Below are positions 1 through 8,507 of a DNA stretch of 31,291 nucleotides, piece after piece. The translations under genes and the position numbers were made by a program. Each line of letters begins with the position of its first letter. Position 1 is the stretch's first letter. The notes under the pieces were generated by a model, which saw nothing but the letters and a program-made list of their open reading frames with translations, did no database searches and was not told the DNA's origin. This DNA is from CAVWCW01 sp965365625 (lineage in GTDB: Bacteria; Pseudomonadota; Gammaproteobacteria; Chromatiales; Chromatiaceae), in NCBI GenBank assembly GCA_965365625.1, contig CBDUCL010000005.1:1-31291 (forward strand). Direction: 5' to 3'.

Positions 1-3000
1 GCCTCCCACCCGGAGGAACTGGTGGAGCGGGCCCGGGATCTGGGCTACCAGGCCCTGGCTCTGACCGACCTCTGCTCCCTGGCCGGGGTGGTGCGGGCCC
101 ACGGCCGGGCCCGGGCCTGTGGACTGCAGCTGATTATCGGCAGCGAGATCGAGCTGGCGGACGGCCCGCGGCTGGTGCTGCTGGCCGCCGATGCCGTCGG
201 CTATGCGGGGCTCTCGACCCTGATCACCCGCGGCCGGCGCGCGGCGGCCAAGGGCGAGTATCGGCTCGCCCGGGCCGACCTGGCGGTTGGCCTGCCCGGC
301 TGTCTGGCGCTCTGGCTGCCCGGGGAACAATCGGACGCGGATACGGGCCGCTGGCTGGGGGAGCGTTTTCCCGGCCGGGCCTGGATCGGGGTCGAGCTGC
401 ACCGCAGCGGCGGCGACCGCGAGCGCTTGGCCCGGCTGCGGGACCTAGGCAGGGCCTGCGGCCTGCCCCTGGTGGCCGCCGGCGGGGTGCTGATGCACGA
501 GGCCGGGCGCCGGCCCCTGCTGGATTGCCTGGGCGCCATTCGCCGTGGATTGACTGTGGCGGAGCTGGGCTATGCCGCCCAGTCCAACGGCGAGCGCCAC
601 CTGCGCAGCCGGCCTCGCTTGGCCCGTTTCTACCCGCCGGAGCTGCTGGCCGAGACCCTGGTGCTGGCGGGCCGCTGCAGTTTCTCCCTGGAGCAGCTGC
701 GCTACCGCTATCCCTCAGAGCTGGTGCCTCCGGGCCTGACGCCGAGCGCGCATCTGCGGGCGCTGACCGAGGCCGGCCTGGCCCGGCGCTGGCCGAACGG
801 CACGCCACCCCAGGTGCGGGGCCTGGTTGAGCACGAGCTGGCGCTGATCGCCGAGCTGGCCTACGAGCCCTATTTCCTCACCGTGCATGACATCGTGCGC
901 TTTGCCCGCGGGCGCGGCATCCTCTGCCAGGGCCGGGGTTCGGCGGCCAACTCCGCGGTCTGCTACGCGCTCGGCATCACCGAGGTGGACCCGAGCCGGA
1001 TGCAGCTGCTGTTCGAGCGCTTTATCTCCAGGGAGCGCAACGAGCCGCCGGATATCGACGTCGACTTCGAACACCAGCGGCGCGAGGAGGTGATCCAGTA
1101 CCTCTACGCCAAGTACGGCCGCGAGCGCGCCGCCCTGGCCGCCACGGTAATCAGCTATCGTCCCAAAAGCGCGATCCGCGACCTGGGCAAGGCCCTGGGA
1201 CTGGACCTGGACCAGGTCGACCGCCTGGCGCGCAATATCACCTGGTGGGACGGTCAGACCATAGCCGACGAGCGCTTGCGCGAGGCCGGCTTCGATCCCC
1301 GGAACCCGCGCCTGCGCCTGCTGCTGGGGCTGGTGCGGGAGATCCTCGGTTTTCCGCGCCACCTGTCCCAGCACGTGGGGGGCTTCGTCATCTCCGAGCA
1401 GCCCCTGAGCCAGCTGGTGCCGATCGAGAACGCGGCCATGCCGGAGCGCACCCTGATCCAGTGGGACAAGGACGACCTGGACGCCCTGGGCCTGCTCAAG
1501 GTCGACTGCCTGGCGCTGGGCATGCTGAGCGCCATCCGCCGCGCCTTCGGCCTGATCAACGGCTTCCACGGAGGGCGGCTGGGCCTGGACGCGGTGCCGG
1601 CGGAAGACCCGCGGGTCTACGCCATGATTCAGCGCGCCGAGACCGTGGGGGTGTTCCAGATCGAATCCCGGGCCCAGATGGCGATGTTGCCGCGGCTCAA
1701 GCCGGCCTGCTTCTACGATCTGGTGATCGAGGTGGCGATCGTACGCCCGGGACCGATCCAGGGCGACATGGTGCACCCCTACCTGCGCCGGCGCCAGGGC
1801 CTGGAGCCGGTGAGCTACCCGTCGGCAGAAGTGCGCGAGGTGCTGGGGCGCACCCTGGGGGTGCCCATCTTCCAGGAGCAGGTGATCAAGGTGGCCATGG
1901 TGGCCGCCGGCTTCAGCCCCGGCGAGGCCGACCGCCTGCGCCGCTCCATCGCCGCCTGGCGCCGCCGCGGCAGCCTGCAGCAGTTCGAGCAGCGGCTGGT
2001 GCAGGGCATGCTGGCGCGCGGCTATGAGGAGGGCTTCGCGCGCCAGATCTACCAGCAGATCCTGGGCTTTGGCGAGTACGGTTTTCCCGAGTCCCATGCC
2101 GCCAGCTTCGCCCTGCTGGTGTATGTCTCGGCCTGGCTCAAGCACCATCACCCGGCCGCCTTCTGCGCCGCCCTGCTCAACAGCCAGCCGATGGGCTTCT
2201 ATGCCCCGGCCCAGCTGGTGCGCGAGGCCCGGCGCCAGGAGGTGGAGGTGCGCCCGGTGGACGTCCGCCACAGCGACTGGGACTCCAGCCTGGAGTCGGA
2301 CGCCAAAGGCGCGCCGGTCCTGCGCCTGGGTCTGCGCATGGTCAAGGGGCTGTCGGTGCAGGGGGGTGAGCGGCTGCTGGCGGCGCGTCGGAAAGTGGCC
2401 CTGATCTCGGTGCAGGACCTAGCCGAGCGCGCCGGCCTCGGGCAGGGGGACCTGCAGGCCCTGGCCGCCGCCGATGCCTTGGCCGGGCTGGCCGGCAACC
2501 GCCACCAGGCCGGGTGGCAGGTGGCGGGGGTGGAGCCCCAGCTGCCCCTGTTCGCCGGCTTGGCGCCCGAATTGGATCGGGGCCCGCCGGAGCCCAGCCC
2601 CCTGCTGCCCAGCCCCAGCGAGGGCGAGACGATCGTCGCCGACTATGCCAGCCTGGGGCTGAGCCTGGGCCGCCACCCCCTGGCCCTGCTGCGCGGGCAC
2701 TTGAACCGGCGCCGGCTGCTCCCCGCCGAGCAGGTGCGGCGCCTGCCCCACGGTGCCCGGGTGCGCACCGCAGGCCTGGTGATCAACCGCCAACGCCCGT
2801 CCTCCGCCAACAGCGTTACCTTTATCACCTTGGAAGACGAGACCGAGCAGCTCAATCTGATCGTCTGGAAGCGCCTGGCCGAGCGCCAGCGCAAGACCAT
2901 GCTAGGCGCCCGGCTGCTGGGGGTGGTGGGGGAACTGCAACGTGAAGGCAGGGTGATCCACGTCATCGCCCAGCGCTTGGAGGACCACAGCGAGTTGCTG

Positions 3001-3036
3001 GGCGGACTGGTAACCCGGTCTCGGGATTTTCGCTAG
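1..3036 (+). CDS. dnaE2: Error-prone DNA polymerase DnaE2/ImuC, 5'-truncated by the window
   Basis: This is the alpha subunit of the damage-inducible translesion polymerase that works with ImuA/ImuB. The reading frame is open from base 1 (ASHPEELVERA...), which matches the family just after its N-terminal PHP motif, so the true start lies upstream; a GTG at 22 is internal. The N-terminal third is the PHP domain (LTDLCSLAGVVRAH, IGSEIEL). The polymerase core shows GRGSAANSAVCYALGIT near 915-970 and the catalytic-aspartate motif PDIDVDF near 1050, followed by VRPGPIQGDMVHPYLRRRQG. An OB-fold lies near the C-terminus, and the end SRDFR is typical of DnaE2 rather than replicative DnaE. About 1010 residues are visible, close to the usual 1020-1080. 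ImuA and ImuB would lie upstream, and no LexA box can be judged. Family assignment is very secure. Confidence 0.96.
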   Translation, partial: ASHPEELVERARDLGYQALALTDLCSLAGVVRAHGRARACGLQLIIGSEIELADGPRLVLLAADAVGYAGLSTLITRGRRAAAKGEYRLARADLAVGLPGCLALWLPGEQSDADTGRWLGERFPGRAWIGVELHRSGGDRERLARLRDLGRACGLPLVAAGGVLMHEAGRRPLLDCLGAIRRGLTVAELGYAAQSNGERHLRSRPRLARFYPPELLAETLVLAGRCSFSLEQLRYRYPSELVPPGLTPSAHLRALTEAGLARRWPNGTPPQVRGLVEHELALIAELAYEPYFLTVHDIVRFARGRGILCQGRGSAANSAVCYALGITEVDPSRMQLLFERFISRERNEPPDIDVDFEHQRREEVIQYLYAKYGRERAALAATVISYRPKSAIRDLGKALGLDLDQVDRLARNITWWDGQTIADERLREAGFDPRNPRLRLLLGLVREILGFPRHLSQHVGGFVISEQPLSQLVPIENAAMPERTLIQWDKDDLDALGLLKVDCLALGMLSAIRRAFGLINGFHGGRLGLDAVPAEDPRVYAMIQRAETVGVFQIESRAQMAMLPRLKPACFYDLVIEVAIVRPGPIQGDMVHPYLRRRQGLEPVSYPSAEVREVLGRTLGVPIFQEQVIKVAMVAAGFSPGEADRLRRSIAAWRRRGSLQQFEQRLVQGMLARGYEEGFARQIYQQILGFGEYGFPESHAASFALLVYVSAWLKHHHPAAFCAALLNSQPMGFYAPAQLVREARRQEVEVRPVDVRHSDWDSSLESDAKGAPVLRLGLRMVKGLSVQGGERLLAARRKVALISVQDLAERAGLGQGDLQALAAADALAGLAGNRHQAGWQVAGVEPQLPLFAGLAPELDRGPPEPSPLLPSPSEGETIVADYASLGLSLGRHPLALLRGHLNRRRLLPAEQVRRLPHGARVRTAGLVINRQRPSSANSVTFITLEDETEQLNLIVWKRLAERQRKTMLGARLLGVVGELQREGRVIHVIAQRLEDHSELLGGLVTRSRDFR

Positions 3037-3657
3037 GGGAGGGGGCTTCGAGTCCCATCGCCACGGATAGCACCGCTCTGACAGTGCGTCCGCCAACACC
3101 AGGACGAGTTGGAGGCCAGCGGCTCCCTTCGTCACCCAGTCGAGCCCCGCGCTCTGGAGCGCTGTACCGGCTGCGGCGACCCGCACAAGGGCTCCAACAA
3201 CGCGAAATTCAAGCAGCAACTGGAACAGGGAGTGAAACCGGCAATAAACGGTTGCGCGTCTTGGAAATGGTCGTTTTCGCAGCCAAATCGGGTAATTGGT
3301 CGGTGAGCCACTTGCGGTGCCGGTGCCCGAGGAGGCTTGTCGATGAGGCGTAGACGGAGGCGCTGGGTCGCGACACAGCAAGAGATCACCAAAGGACTCT
3401 GACCTGTTGCAATTGAGAGTCGAGAGATATCCTGTAGCCTTTGAGCGATTTGCTTGACTCACGCGCGGAAGTTCCGCCATCGTGTCGGGAAGCAAAATTG
3501 GTGATCGCTCTGTTCCGACGAAGACTCGATTGCATCCCTCGGGCCTTGGGGGCGAAGGCAAGCGGCAGGCGTTGTCGGGCGCTCGGGCTCGAGCATCGAA
3601 AGCTCCTGCCCAAGGGCCTTGGACGTTTGCCGGAAATCACGATGACCACAAATCGGC
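3037..3657. other. Gene-poor spacer, no supportable gene
   Basis: This 621-base stretch lies between dnaE2 and the DUF2490 gene. Short open frames exist on both strands, but none has a recognisable motif, a good ribosome binding site or the codon pattern of the neighbours. Base composition is visibly less GC-rich after about 3190. I see no terminator with a T-run after dnaE2. Confidence 0.5.
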
Positions 3658-4302
3658 ATGCCCAAACTCTGGCTACTGATTCTGCTCTCTATCGCCGCTG
3701 TCGCACCAGCGAACGCCGAGCGAGACGCCGGCGCCAGCCACAATCTGTTGCTGAAGGCCTCGCTGAGCGACGATTGGTTCGTGATTTCGCGCTCCAATGT
3801 CGCCTCTCGGAACGACTTTCGCGATGAATTCCTGGCTTACATCGGTGCGTCCCTGGGCTATCAAATCAACCCTCGGCTGAGCCTGCGGCTCGGCTATCGG
3901 CGCGCGTGGTTTCGCTTTGCAGAGGATTGGCAGCCCGAAAATCGGGCGATGCTGGAGGGCTATTTCGCCGATCGCTTCAACGGGTTCCGCATCACCAACC
4001 GGCTGCGTGCCGAGTTTCGGTACTTCGACTGGCGCGAAGATGACGTTCGACTGCGCAATGAGATCACCCTGGAGGCGCCCTGGGCACTGACGCCGCTCCG
4101 GCTCAAACCCTACCTGGAGGAAGAGTTCTTCTTCAGTACCGACGCCGGACGCGCCGAGGCCAACTGGCTCGGCGCTGGGCTCGCGTGGCGGCCGGTGGAC
4201 GGTATCAAGCTAAAGCTGGGCTATCGCTGGAACCATTTCCGCGTCGGCGACCATTGGAGGGATCGTGATGTCCTGGTAACGGGCATCAATCTGTTCTTCT
4301 GA
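3658..4302 (+). CDS. DUF2490 family outer-membrane-type protein
   Basis: This 214-residue protein starts with a Sec signal peptide (MPKLWLLILLSIAAVAPANA, cleavage expected after residue 20). The rest has the alternating pattern of a small beta-barrel: LSLRLGYRRAWFR, ITNRLRAEFRYFDW, LRNEITLEAPW, LKLGYRWNHFRVG. It ends in a terminal phenylalanine, as outer-membrane barrels usually do. This is the pattern of DUF2490 proteins, whose function is unknown; length fits the family. The ribosome binding site is poor (nothing convincing just before the ATG), but no other in-frame start keeps the signal peptide. It stands alone: dnaE2 ends 620 bp upstream and the next gene is on the other strand. The outer-membrane location is inferred. 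Confidence 0.85.
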   Translation: MPKLWLLILLSIAAVAPANAERDAGASHNLLLKASLSDDWFVISRSNVASRNDFRDEFLAYIGASLGYQINPRLSLRLGYRRAWFRFAEDWQPENRAMLEGYFADRFNGFRITNRLRAEFRYFDWREDDVRLRNEITLEAPWALTPLRLKPYLEEEFFFSTDAGRAEANWLGAGLAWRPVDGIKLKLGYRWNHFRVGDHWRDRDVLVTGINLFF

Positions 4303-4604
4303 AGCGGGCGATGCGGGCTCTGCATGCCTCTAGCCATCCCCAGTTCCGGGTCTGCCGGGTCCTCGGGCGCCCGCGACGCACGACCGACATCCTTGACTCC
4401 TGATAACGACACCGGGTCCTCTGCACCAGACGCTGCCCTCCAGACCGGGGCCGGGTCGATGGATTGATTGGCGTGTGCCGTTCGCCGACCCTGGCGAACT
4501 CGGTGCCGCTGGGGGGCTTTCACGCGGGGAAGCTGTCAGTCCGCTTCCCTGTCAGCCTGTGCTGGGCCGGTTCAGCTGAGGTGGGTTGTTGCGGGTTTTT
4601 CGAC
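4303..4604. other. Convergent spacer, nothing recognised
   Basis: This gap of about 300 bases lies between the converging DUF2490 and DUF2252 genes. No gene, clear terminator hairpin with T-run, or repeat is seen. Confidence 0.5.
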
Positions 4605-6017
4605 TTAGATGTCGCGCACGACCTCGATCGCACCGTCGTCGATGGCCTCACAGAGCCGCGCATGATCGCCTTCGGTGATATCCGCGTAGCGGTCGGCGTA
4701 TTCGACCATGACTTCGTCGAAGGTCCTGTCCTCGCCGATGTAACCACGGATCGTCATGGCATCGCCCGAGCGCGCATGCGCGAAGGCGAGCGTCTTTCCG
4801 CAGAGTCCGGCATAGGCTGCGAGGCGCTTGGGTCCGAGTTCCTCAATATCGATCTTGCCCTTGCCGTCCCAGAGCTGGCGAAAGTAGAAATCGATCGCCT
4901 GTCCGTCCTTGTCTTCCCAGCGTGCCCAACCCAGGAGTACGTCGCTGGTCGCCTGGATCAGGCGCTGGCCTTCAACCACACGTTGGCCGGCATGCGGAAA
5001 GGCACTGGCTCCGAGATGGGCTTCGAGAACCGATGAGGTTGCCTGTTTGAACTGCAGGAACAAGGGGGTGCCATCTCCGGCCTCGAGCAGCACGATCAGA
5101 CAGCGGGTGCCGACGCTGCCAACGCCAACGACCTTTTTGGCAATGTCGACCAGCGAGAACCTGTCGAGCAGTATGCGCCGTTCCAGGGGAAGGGTTGCAC
5201 GGTATCGGGCAAGGAATTCAGCTACGGCACCCGATTCGGTCGCGGCAATCTCATCGTCGACACGCACGATCAGCGGTGGGTCCGGGACGATCATGCGCCG
5301 CCCGTTGACCACGTCGGTCAATTTGTTGAAGGCTCGCAGGCTGTTTTTGCGGGTGGCCTTTTCGAGAACCTCCTGCTTCCATTTCCGGTGTGCTTTGCCG
5401 TGCTTTTCAATCCGTTTCAGCGCGGTCCCCGACTCGAAACGGTAATAGTGCAGATCCAGTGGGCTGAGTTCCGAGGCCGCAGCGATGTACTTGCGGTAGT
5501 TGCGCATGGCGGATTCTGTCGCTGCGCGGGCCTTCTTGGCCGAGAAGCCGTTTGCTCGGGCCGAGACTGTGATGCTTGCTGCGAGGCGTTTGACGTCCCA
5601 TTCGAAGGGGCCAGGCAGCGTCTCGTCGAAATCGTTGAGATCGAACACCAGGTCGCGGTTGGGCGCACAGTACCACCTGAAATTGCCCAGGTGGGCATCA
5701 CCACAGAGTTCGACCCGAAGGTTCGTCCGGGAGCCGGCGGCGAGGTCGCTGGCCATGACTGCGGCAGCCCCACGCAGAAAGGTGAACGGGGTCCGGCTCA
5801 TTCGGCCGTAGCGCAGGGGAATGAGTTCGGAAAGCCGGTTTCTGTCCTGCTGTGCCAGGATCGTCAGCGGATCGACGCGGTCGGTTTCCAACGCCGCTTC
5901 GGCATGGGCCTCCAGGGGAACGGTGTCTCGCTGCGAACGCCCCAAATCGTGCCGGGTGGAGGGCGAGGCCCGAAGGCCCGCCGACTCGCCGAGCGTGTTG
6001 AATAGGGTTTTAGGCAT
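4605..6017 (-). CDS. DUF2252 family protein (kinase-like fold)
   Basis: The 470-residue product matches DUF2252. An N-terminal RYGRMSRTPFTFLRGAA segment (about residues 69-85) is followed by LCGDAHLGNF (104-113) and FDLNDFDE (125-132), the family's two hallmark motifs. These resemble the catalytic and metal-binding loops of aminoglycoside-phosphotransferase-like kinases. The C-terminal half has the conserved KVVGVGSVGTRC and LQFKQA segments. Length is as expected. The start is supported by GGAGGT about five bases before the ATG. The protein has no signal peptide and is probably cytoplasmic. The biochemical function of the family is not established, and no partner gene is adjacent: a group II intron relic lies just upstream. 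Confidence 0.92.
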   Translation of the reverse strand: MPKTLFNTLGESAGLRASPSTRHDLGRSQRDTVPLEAHAEAALETDRVDPLTILAQQDRNRLSELIPLRYGRMSRTPFTFLRGAAAVMASDLAAGSRTNLRVELCGDAHLGNFRWYCAPNRDLVFDLNDFDETLPGPFEWDVKRLAASITVSARANGFSAKKARAATESAMRNYRKYIAAASELSPLDLHYYRFESGTALKRIEKHGKAHRKWKQEVLEKATRKNSLRAFNKLTDVVNGRRMIVPDPPLIVRVDDEIAATESGAVAEFLARYRATLPLERRILLDRFSLVDIAKKVVGVGSVGTRCLIVLLEAGDGTPLFLQFKQATSSVLEAHLGASAFPHAGQRVVEGQRLIQATSDVLLGWARWEDKDGQAIDFYFRQLWDGKGKIDIEELGPKRLAAYAGLCGKTLAFAHARSGDAMTIRGYIGEDRTFDEVMVEYADRYADITEGDHARLCEAIDDGAIEVVRDI

Positions 6018-6076
6018 GCGACCTCCGTACCAAGCTGGCTCCTCAGGATTGTGAGTGCAATATTGCAGCGGGAGCT

Positions 6077-6409
6077 ATGCAATGCAAATTTCCCGCAGTT
6101 CGTTTCCGGATGCGCCGTCTGCGACGAACGATCGCTTGGTTGCGCTGGTTTAATACCTTCATCTCGTTCCGCTGCGGCGGCGAAATTTGGTTTCTGGCTA
6201 TCGTTGAGGAAGCCTCGGTGATCGAGCGGCGGGGAGAAAAGAGACAGGTCTTGGCCGGTCTGCGGGAAGAACTGACACACAAAGTCATCGAGCCGATCTT
6301 CGAGACTGATTCCTGCGAGCACTCGTTTGGATTCTGCCCGACGCGATCGGCTCGTGCTTTTGTATGGATAACATCCGAAAGCCGTGCACGGGAGAACTGG
6401 ATGGTTTGA
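6077..6409 (+). pseudogene. Fragment of group II intron reverse transcriptase/maturase
   Basis: A 110-codon open frame contains KVIEPIFETDSCEHSFGF followed by CPTRSA (6281-6352). This matches the early reverse-transcriptase block of group II intron proteins, which normally reads like (L/I)EPIFE-x-D-x(3-4)-S-(Y/F)-GFRP-x-RSAH. The usual arginine of GFRP is a cysteine here. The rest of the protein (palm YxDD, thumb, maturase domain) is missing: within 25 bases of the RSA motif the sequence runs into what looks like intron domain V. The piece is therefore an internally deleted relic, not a gene. Residues before 69 are not recognisable. The strand is opposite to both flanking genes. Confidence 0.7.
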
Positions 6410-6452
6410 TGAGGTAGGGCTTCGGTGTTCGTTTCGAGCATACCCTAGCCAC
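6377..6452 (+). mobile_element. Degenerate group II intron 3' end (domains V and VI)
   Basis: The segment from 6377 begins GAAAGCCGTGCACGG, then a GAGA tetraloop, then ACTGGATGGTTTGATGAGG. This follows the layout of bacterial group II domain V (AGC triad, purine-rich tetraloop, closing GGTTT followed by GATGAGG), but several bases are missing from the 3' arm. Next comes a domain VI-like hairpin: TAGGG (6415-6419) pairs with CCCTA (6443-6447) and TGTTCG (6426-6431) with CGAGCA (6435-6440, one G-U pair). The intron would end near 6450. Its position immediately after the RT fragment makes the identification mutually supporting. Confidence 0.6.
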
Positions 6453-6574
6453 TCGGCAGGCAAGATTCGGGCAAGTTTCCATCCTGTCTAACCGGATGCT
6501 CTTTTCTCCCGAGGCGCAAAGCGATCCGCACAACCCTATAAAGGCCCCAGATTCTCGTAGGGCGCGAGTTCTGG

Positions 6575-7546
6575 TTAGGAAAGCGTGTCGAGCGCGGGAT
6601 CGCCCGTGCCGAGCCAAAAATCCAGGCTCTTTTCCAGCAATTGGTTCCAAGGCATGTAGTGGGATCCGTCGCAGGAAAAGTTGAGGCCTACCATGCCATT
6701 GAAAATATTCAAAGAACCGGCTCGGAGGTAGATGGTTTCGTCCATAAAGCGCAGCGCGCGGAAGGTGCGGAATACCTCGCCGACCTGTGTCAGCGGGATC
6801 ACCGCATCCTCGGGGTAGGGGCGGGTGGGGTAGGTGAGTGCGATGGCAGGGTCGGTCAGATCTTCGATATCGAGAATGCGGTAGCGCAGCGGGTCATCGA
6901 TGAACCAAAGGGTGGCGCGGGAGCTGGAGAAGTGCAGTTTGCCGTGAAAGACTCCGTGTGTCCCGATCAGGTCGACAACCAGGTCCAGCACCTCGTCGAG
7001 ACGCTGGTCCATCGGGCTGTCCACACGCTGCTGGTTGAACAGGCCGCCGCGAATTGCCGGATCACCCTTCATCTGCACCCATTGCTCGGGCTGCCTGAAG
7101 ACTTCGCGGGTAAGCGGTAATTCGCTCAGATCAAAGTCCGCTCCAAGATAGCCCCTGAGATTGCCGCTGCCGTCGAATATTCGCTGTACTGCGGTGAGCG
7201 ATGGACGCCGCGCATTGCGGCTGATGTAGGCATCGGAAAGTGAGAAAGGTTCACCGGCCAGCGCATCGCGAAGATAGGGACGGTCAGCACGGTTGCGGCC
7301 AAAGTGCTCGGGCAACAGCTCGCGCGCGGTGACATTGGCGGTAACTTGGTTGGCATCCTGGTCGAGGACATACAGGTACTTGCACGAGGGCAGCGACCCT
7401 AGGCCTTGTATCAAGCATTGCTCCAGCGCACCACGGTCGGACCATAGGTCGGCGCAGTTATGCGCCAACTTCTTCATTGGCGCGGAGAGCAGTTCGCGCA
7501 GCAGTATGCGTTGCCGCATCACCGCCGCTCTTAATGCTTTTCCCAT
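6575..7546 (-). CDS. PDC/Cache sensor domain-containing protein
   Basis: This 323-residue protein begins MGKALRAAVMRQRILLRELLSAP and carries an extracytoplasmic-type sensor fold (PDC/Cache) over roughly residues 45-150: LYVLDQDANQV, RPYLRDAL, SDAYISRNARRPSLTAVQRIFD, GYLGADFDLSEL. The RPYLRDA and SDAYIS segments are where such domains bind small ligands. Unlike most PDC proteins there is no signal peptide, transmembrane segment, kinase, cyclase or methyl-accepting domain. The C-terminal half (ILDIEDLTDPAIALTYPTRPYPEDAVIPL) looks like a conserved partner region of unknown role. I recall similar stand-alone proteins in marine gammaproteobacteria. It is probably cytoplasmic; ligand and output are unknown. 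AAGGA lies only one or two bases before the ATG, so spacing is poor. Confidence 0.8.
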   Translation of the reverse strand: MGKALRAAVMRQRILLRELLSAPMKKLAHNCADLWSDRGALEQCLIQGLGSLPSCKYLYVLDQDANQVTANVTARELLPEHFGRNRADRPYLRDALAGEPFSLSDAYISRNARRPSLTAVQRIFDGSGNLRGYLGADFDLSELPLTREVFRQPEQWVQMKGDPAIRGGLFNQQRVDSPMDQRLDEVLDLVVDLIGTHGVFHGKLHFSSSRATLWFIDDPLRYRILDIEDLTDPAIALTYPTRPYPEDAVIPLTQVGEVFRTFRALRFMDETIYLRAGSLNIFNGMVGLNFSCDGSHYMPWNQLLEKSLDFWLGTGDPALDTLS

Positions 7547-7715
7547 ATCCTTGTACCGGTTCCGCCACCGGGTCGAATATTCAACTTGGTAAGTTCTTTG
7601 ATGAGCGCGCGAGATGATACCAGAAGATCGGGGCCGGGTCGTTTAATCTGAAGGCACGGCTCCTTGGGTTTTCGCACGAAGCCGACGCGTCGAGGCACGA
7701 CAATGGGCAGGGGTC

Positions 7716-8507
7716 TCAACCTGCCACCAGCCGCCCCCGGCGCAGGGTCGGTATGTTCTGATACCAGAGGTTGCGAACCAGGCGCCGTGCGGGTATTCCC
7801 AGTGCCTGGCCCAGGCCTTGGGCCTGTTCGAACAAGGTTTGGCGGCGTGGCCTGGGAAGGTCTCCCGCGAAGGCGTAGACGATGCGGTTGCCGCTCTGTA
7901 CGTCGAGCTGCAACAACCGGCCGTCAAAGACCTCCGCGATCGCGGCCTGCGCCCTAGCGGTTTGTTTGGGGTCCCGGTGCCAGAGGTTGACTACCAGCAC
8001 GCCCTCAGACGAGAGACTGGCGCGGCAGGCGCGCAAGAACTCGGGGGCGGCCTGCACGGCGTCCATGGCATCGGCCTGGTAGAGGTCGGCAAACATCAAT
8101 TCGTTAGGTCTGCGTATGTTGGCCAGGTGGTCGCTGGCTTCGGCGATCAGCACCCGCAGCCGGGGCGTGTGGGGCAGGGCGAAGTAGTCCCGCGCCACCG
8201 CCACCACCCGCGCCCGCTGCTCTACCGCCAGCACCCGGCAGCCGGGGTACAGGTGCAGCAGGCACTTGGCCAGGCTTCCGCCTCCCAGGCCGAGCAAGGT
8301 AGCCCGCTCGGGGGGACGGACAAACAGGGCCCCCAGCATCATCGCCTGGGTGTGGACGTGCTCCAGGCGTAGGGGGTCGGCCAGCAGCATGCAGCTCTGC
8401 TCCACCTGGTTGCCGAACGTCAGGTAACGCCGCATGCCGTCGTCTTGCACACAGATCCAGCCCTGCTCGTCGCGTTCGCGGTAGATCTCTTTCCCCAGGG
8501 TTCCCAT
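7716..8507 (-). CDS. Spermidine-synthase-like methyltransferase-fold protein
   Basis: The 263-residue product has the Rossmann fold of the spermidine synthase superfamily: RATLLGLGGGSLAKCLLHLYPGC (about residues 88-110) is the nucleotide-binding loop, VLAVEQRARVVAVARDYF the acidic strand and helix, and ELMFADLYQADAMD the fourth strand. True SpeE enzymes have GGGDG and a DSTDP-type catalytic loop. Here these read GGGSLAK and FADLYQA, so putrescine aminopropyl transfer is unlikely. A conserved NLWHRD follows. It is best called a spermidine-synthase-like protein of unknown substrate. There is no neighbour suggesting a pathway; the preceding sensor gene is 169 bp downstream on the same strand. 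Confidence 0.82.
   Translation of the reverse strand: MGTLGKEIYRERDEQGWICVQDDGMRRYLTFGNQVEQSCMLLADPLRLEHVHTQAMMLGALFVRPPERATLLGLGGGSLAKCLLHLYPGCRVLAVEQRARVVAVARDYFALPHTPRLRVLIAEASDHLANIRRPNELMFADLYQADAMDAVQAAPEFLRACRASLSSEGVLVVNLWHRDPKQTARAQAAIAEVFDGRLLQLDVQSGNRIVYAFAGDLPRPRRQTLFEQAQGLGQALGIPARRLVRNLWYQNIPTLRRGRLVAG

Larger units (their letters stand above)
6018..6574. other. Intergenic region carrying an intron relic
   Basis: This 557-base gap lies between two minus-strand genes. Its recognisable content is the group II intron remnant on the plus strand (about 6077-6452). The remaining 120 bases before the sensor-domain gene show nothing I can identify. The promoter of the DUF2252 gene should lie in 6018-6080 but no clear -35/-10 pair stands out. 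Confidence 0.6.

Noticed and set aside
715..2271. Long minus-strand open frame (518 codons) opposite dnaE2
   Set aside because: It mirrors the third-position GC bias of dnaE2 and encodes a His/Gln/Ala/Gly-rich product with no domain, a classic antisense shadow.
3045..3075. tRNA T-arm-like GGCTTCGAGTCCC after dnaE2
   Set aside because: The flanking bases do not form a five-pair T-stem, and no acceptor, D-arm or anticodon arm precedes it within dnaE2's end.
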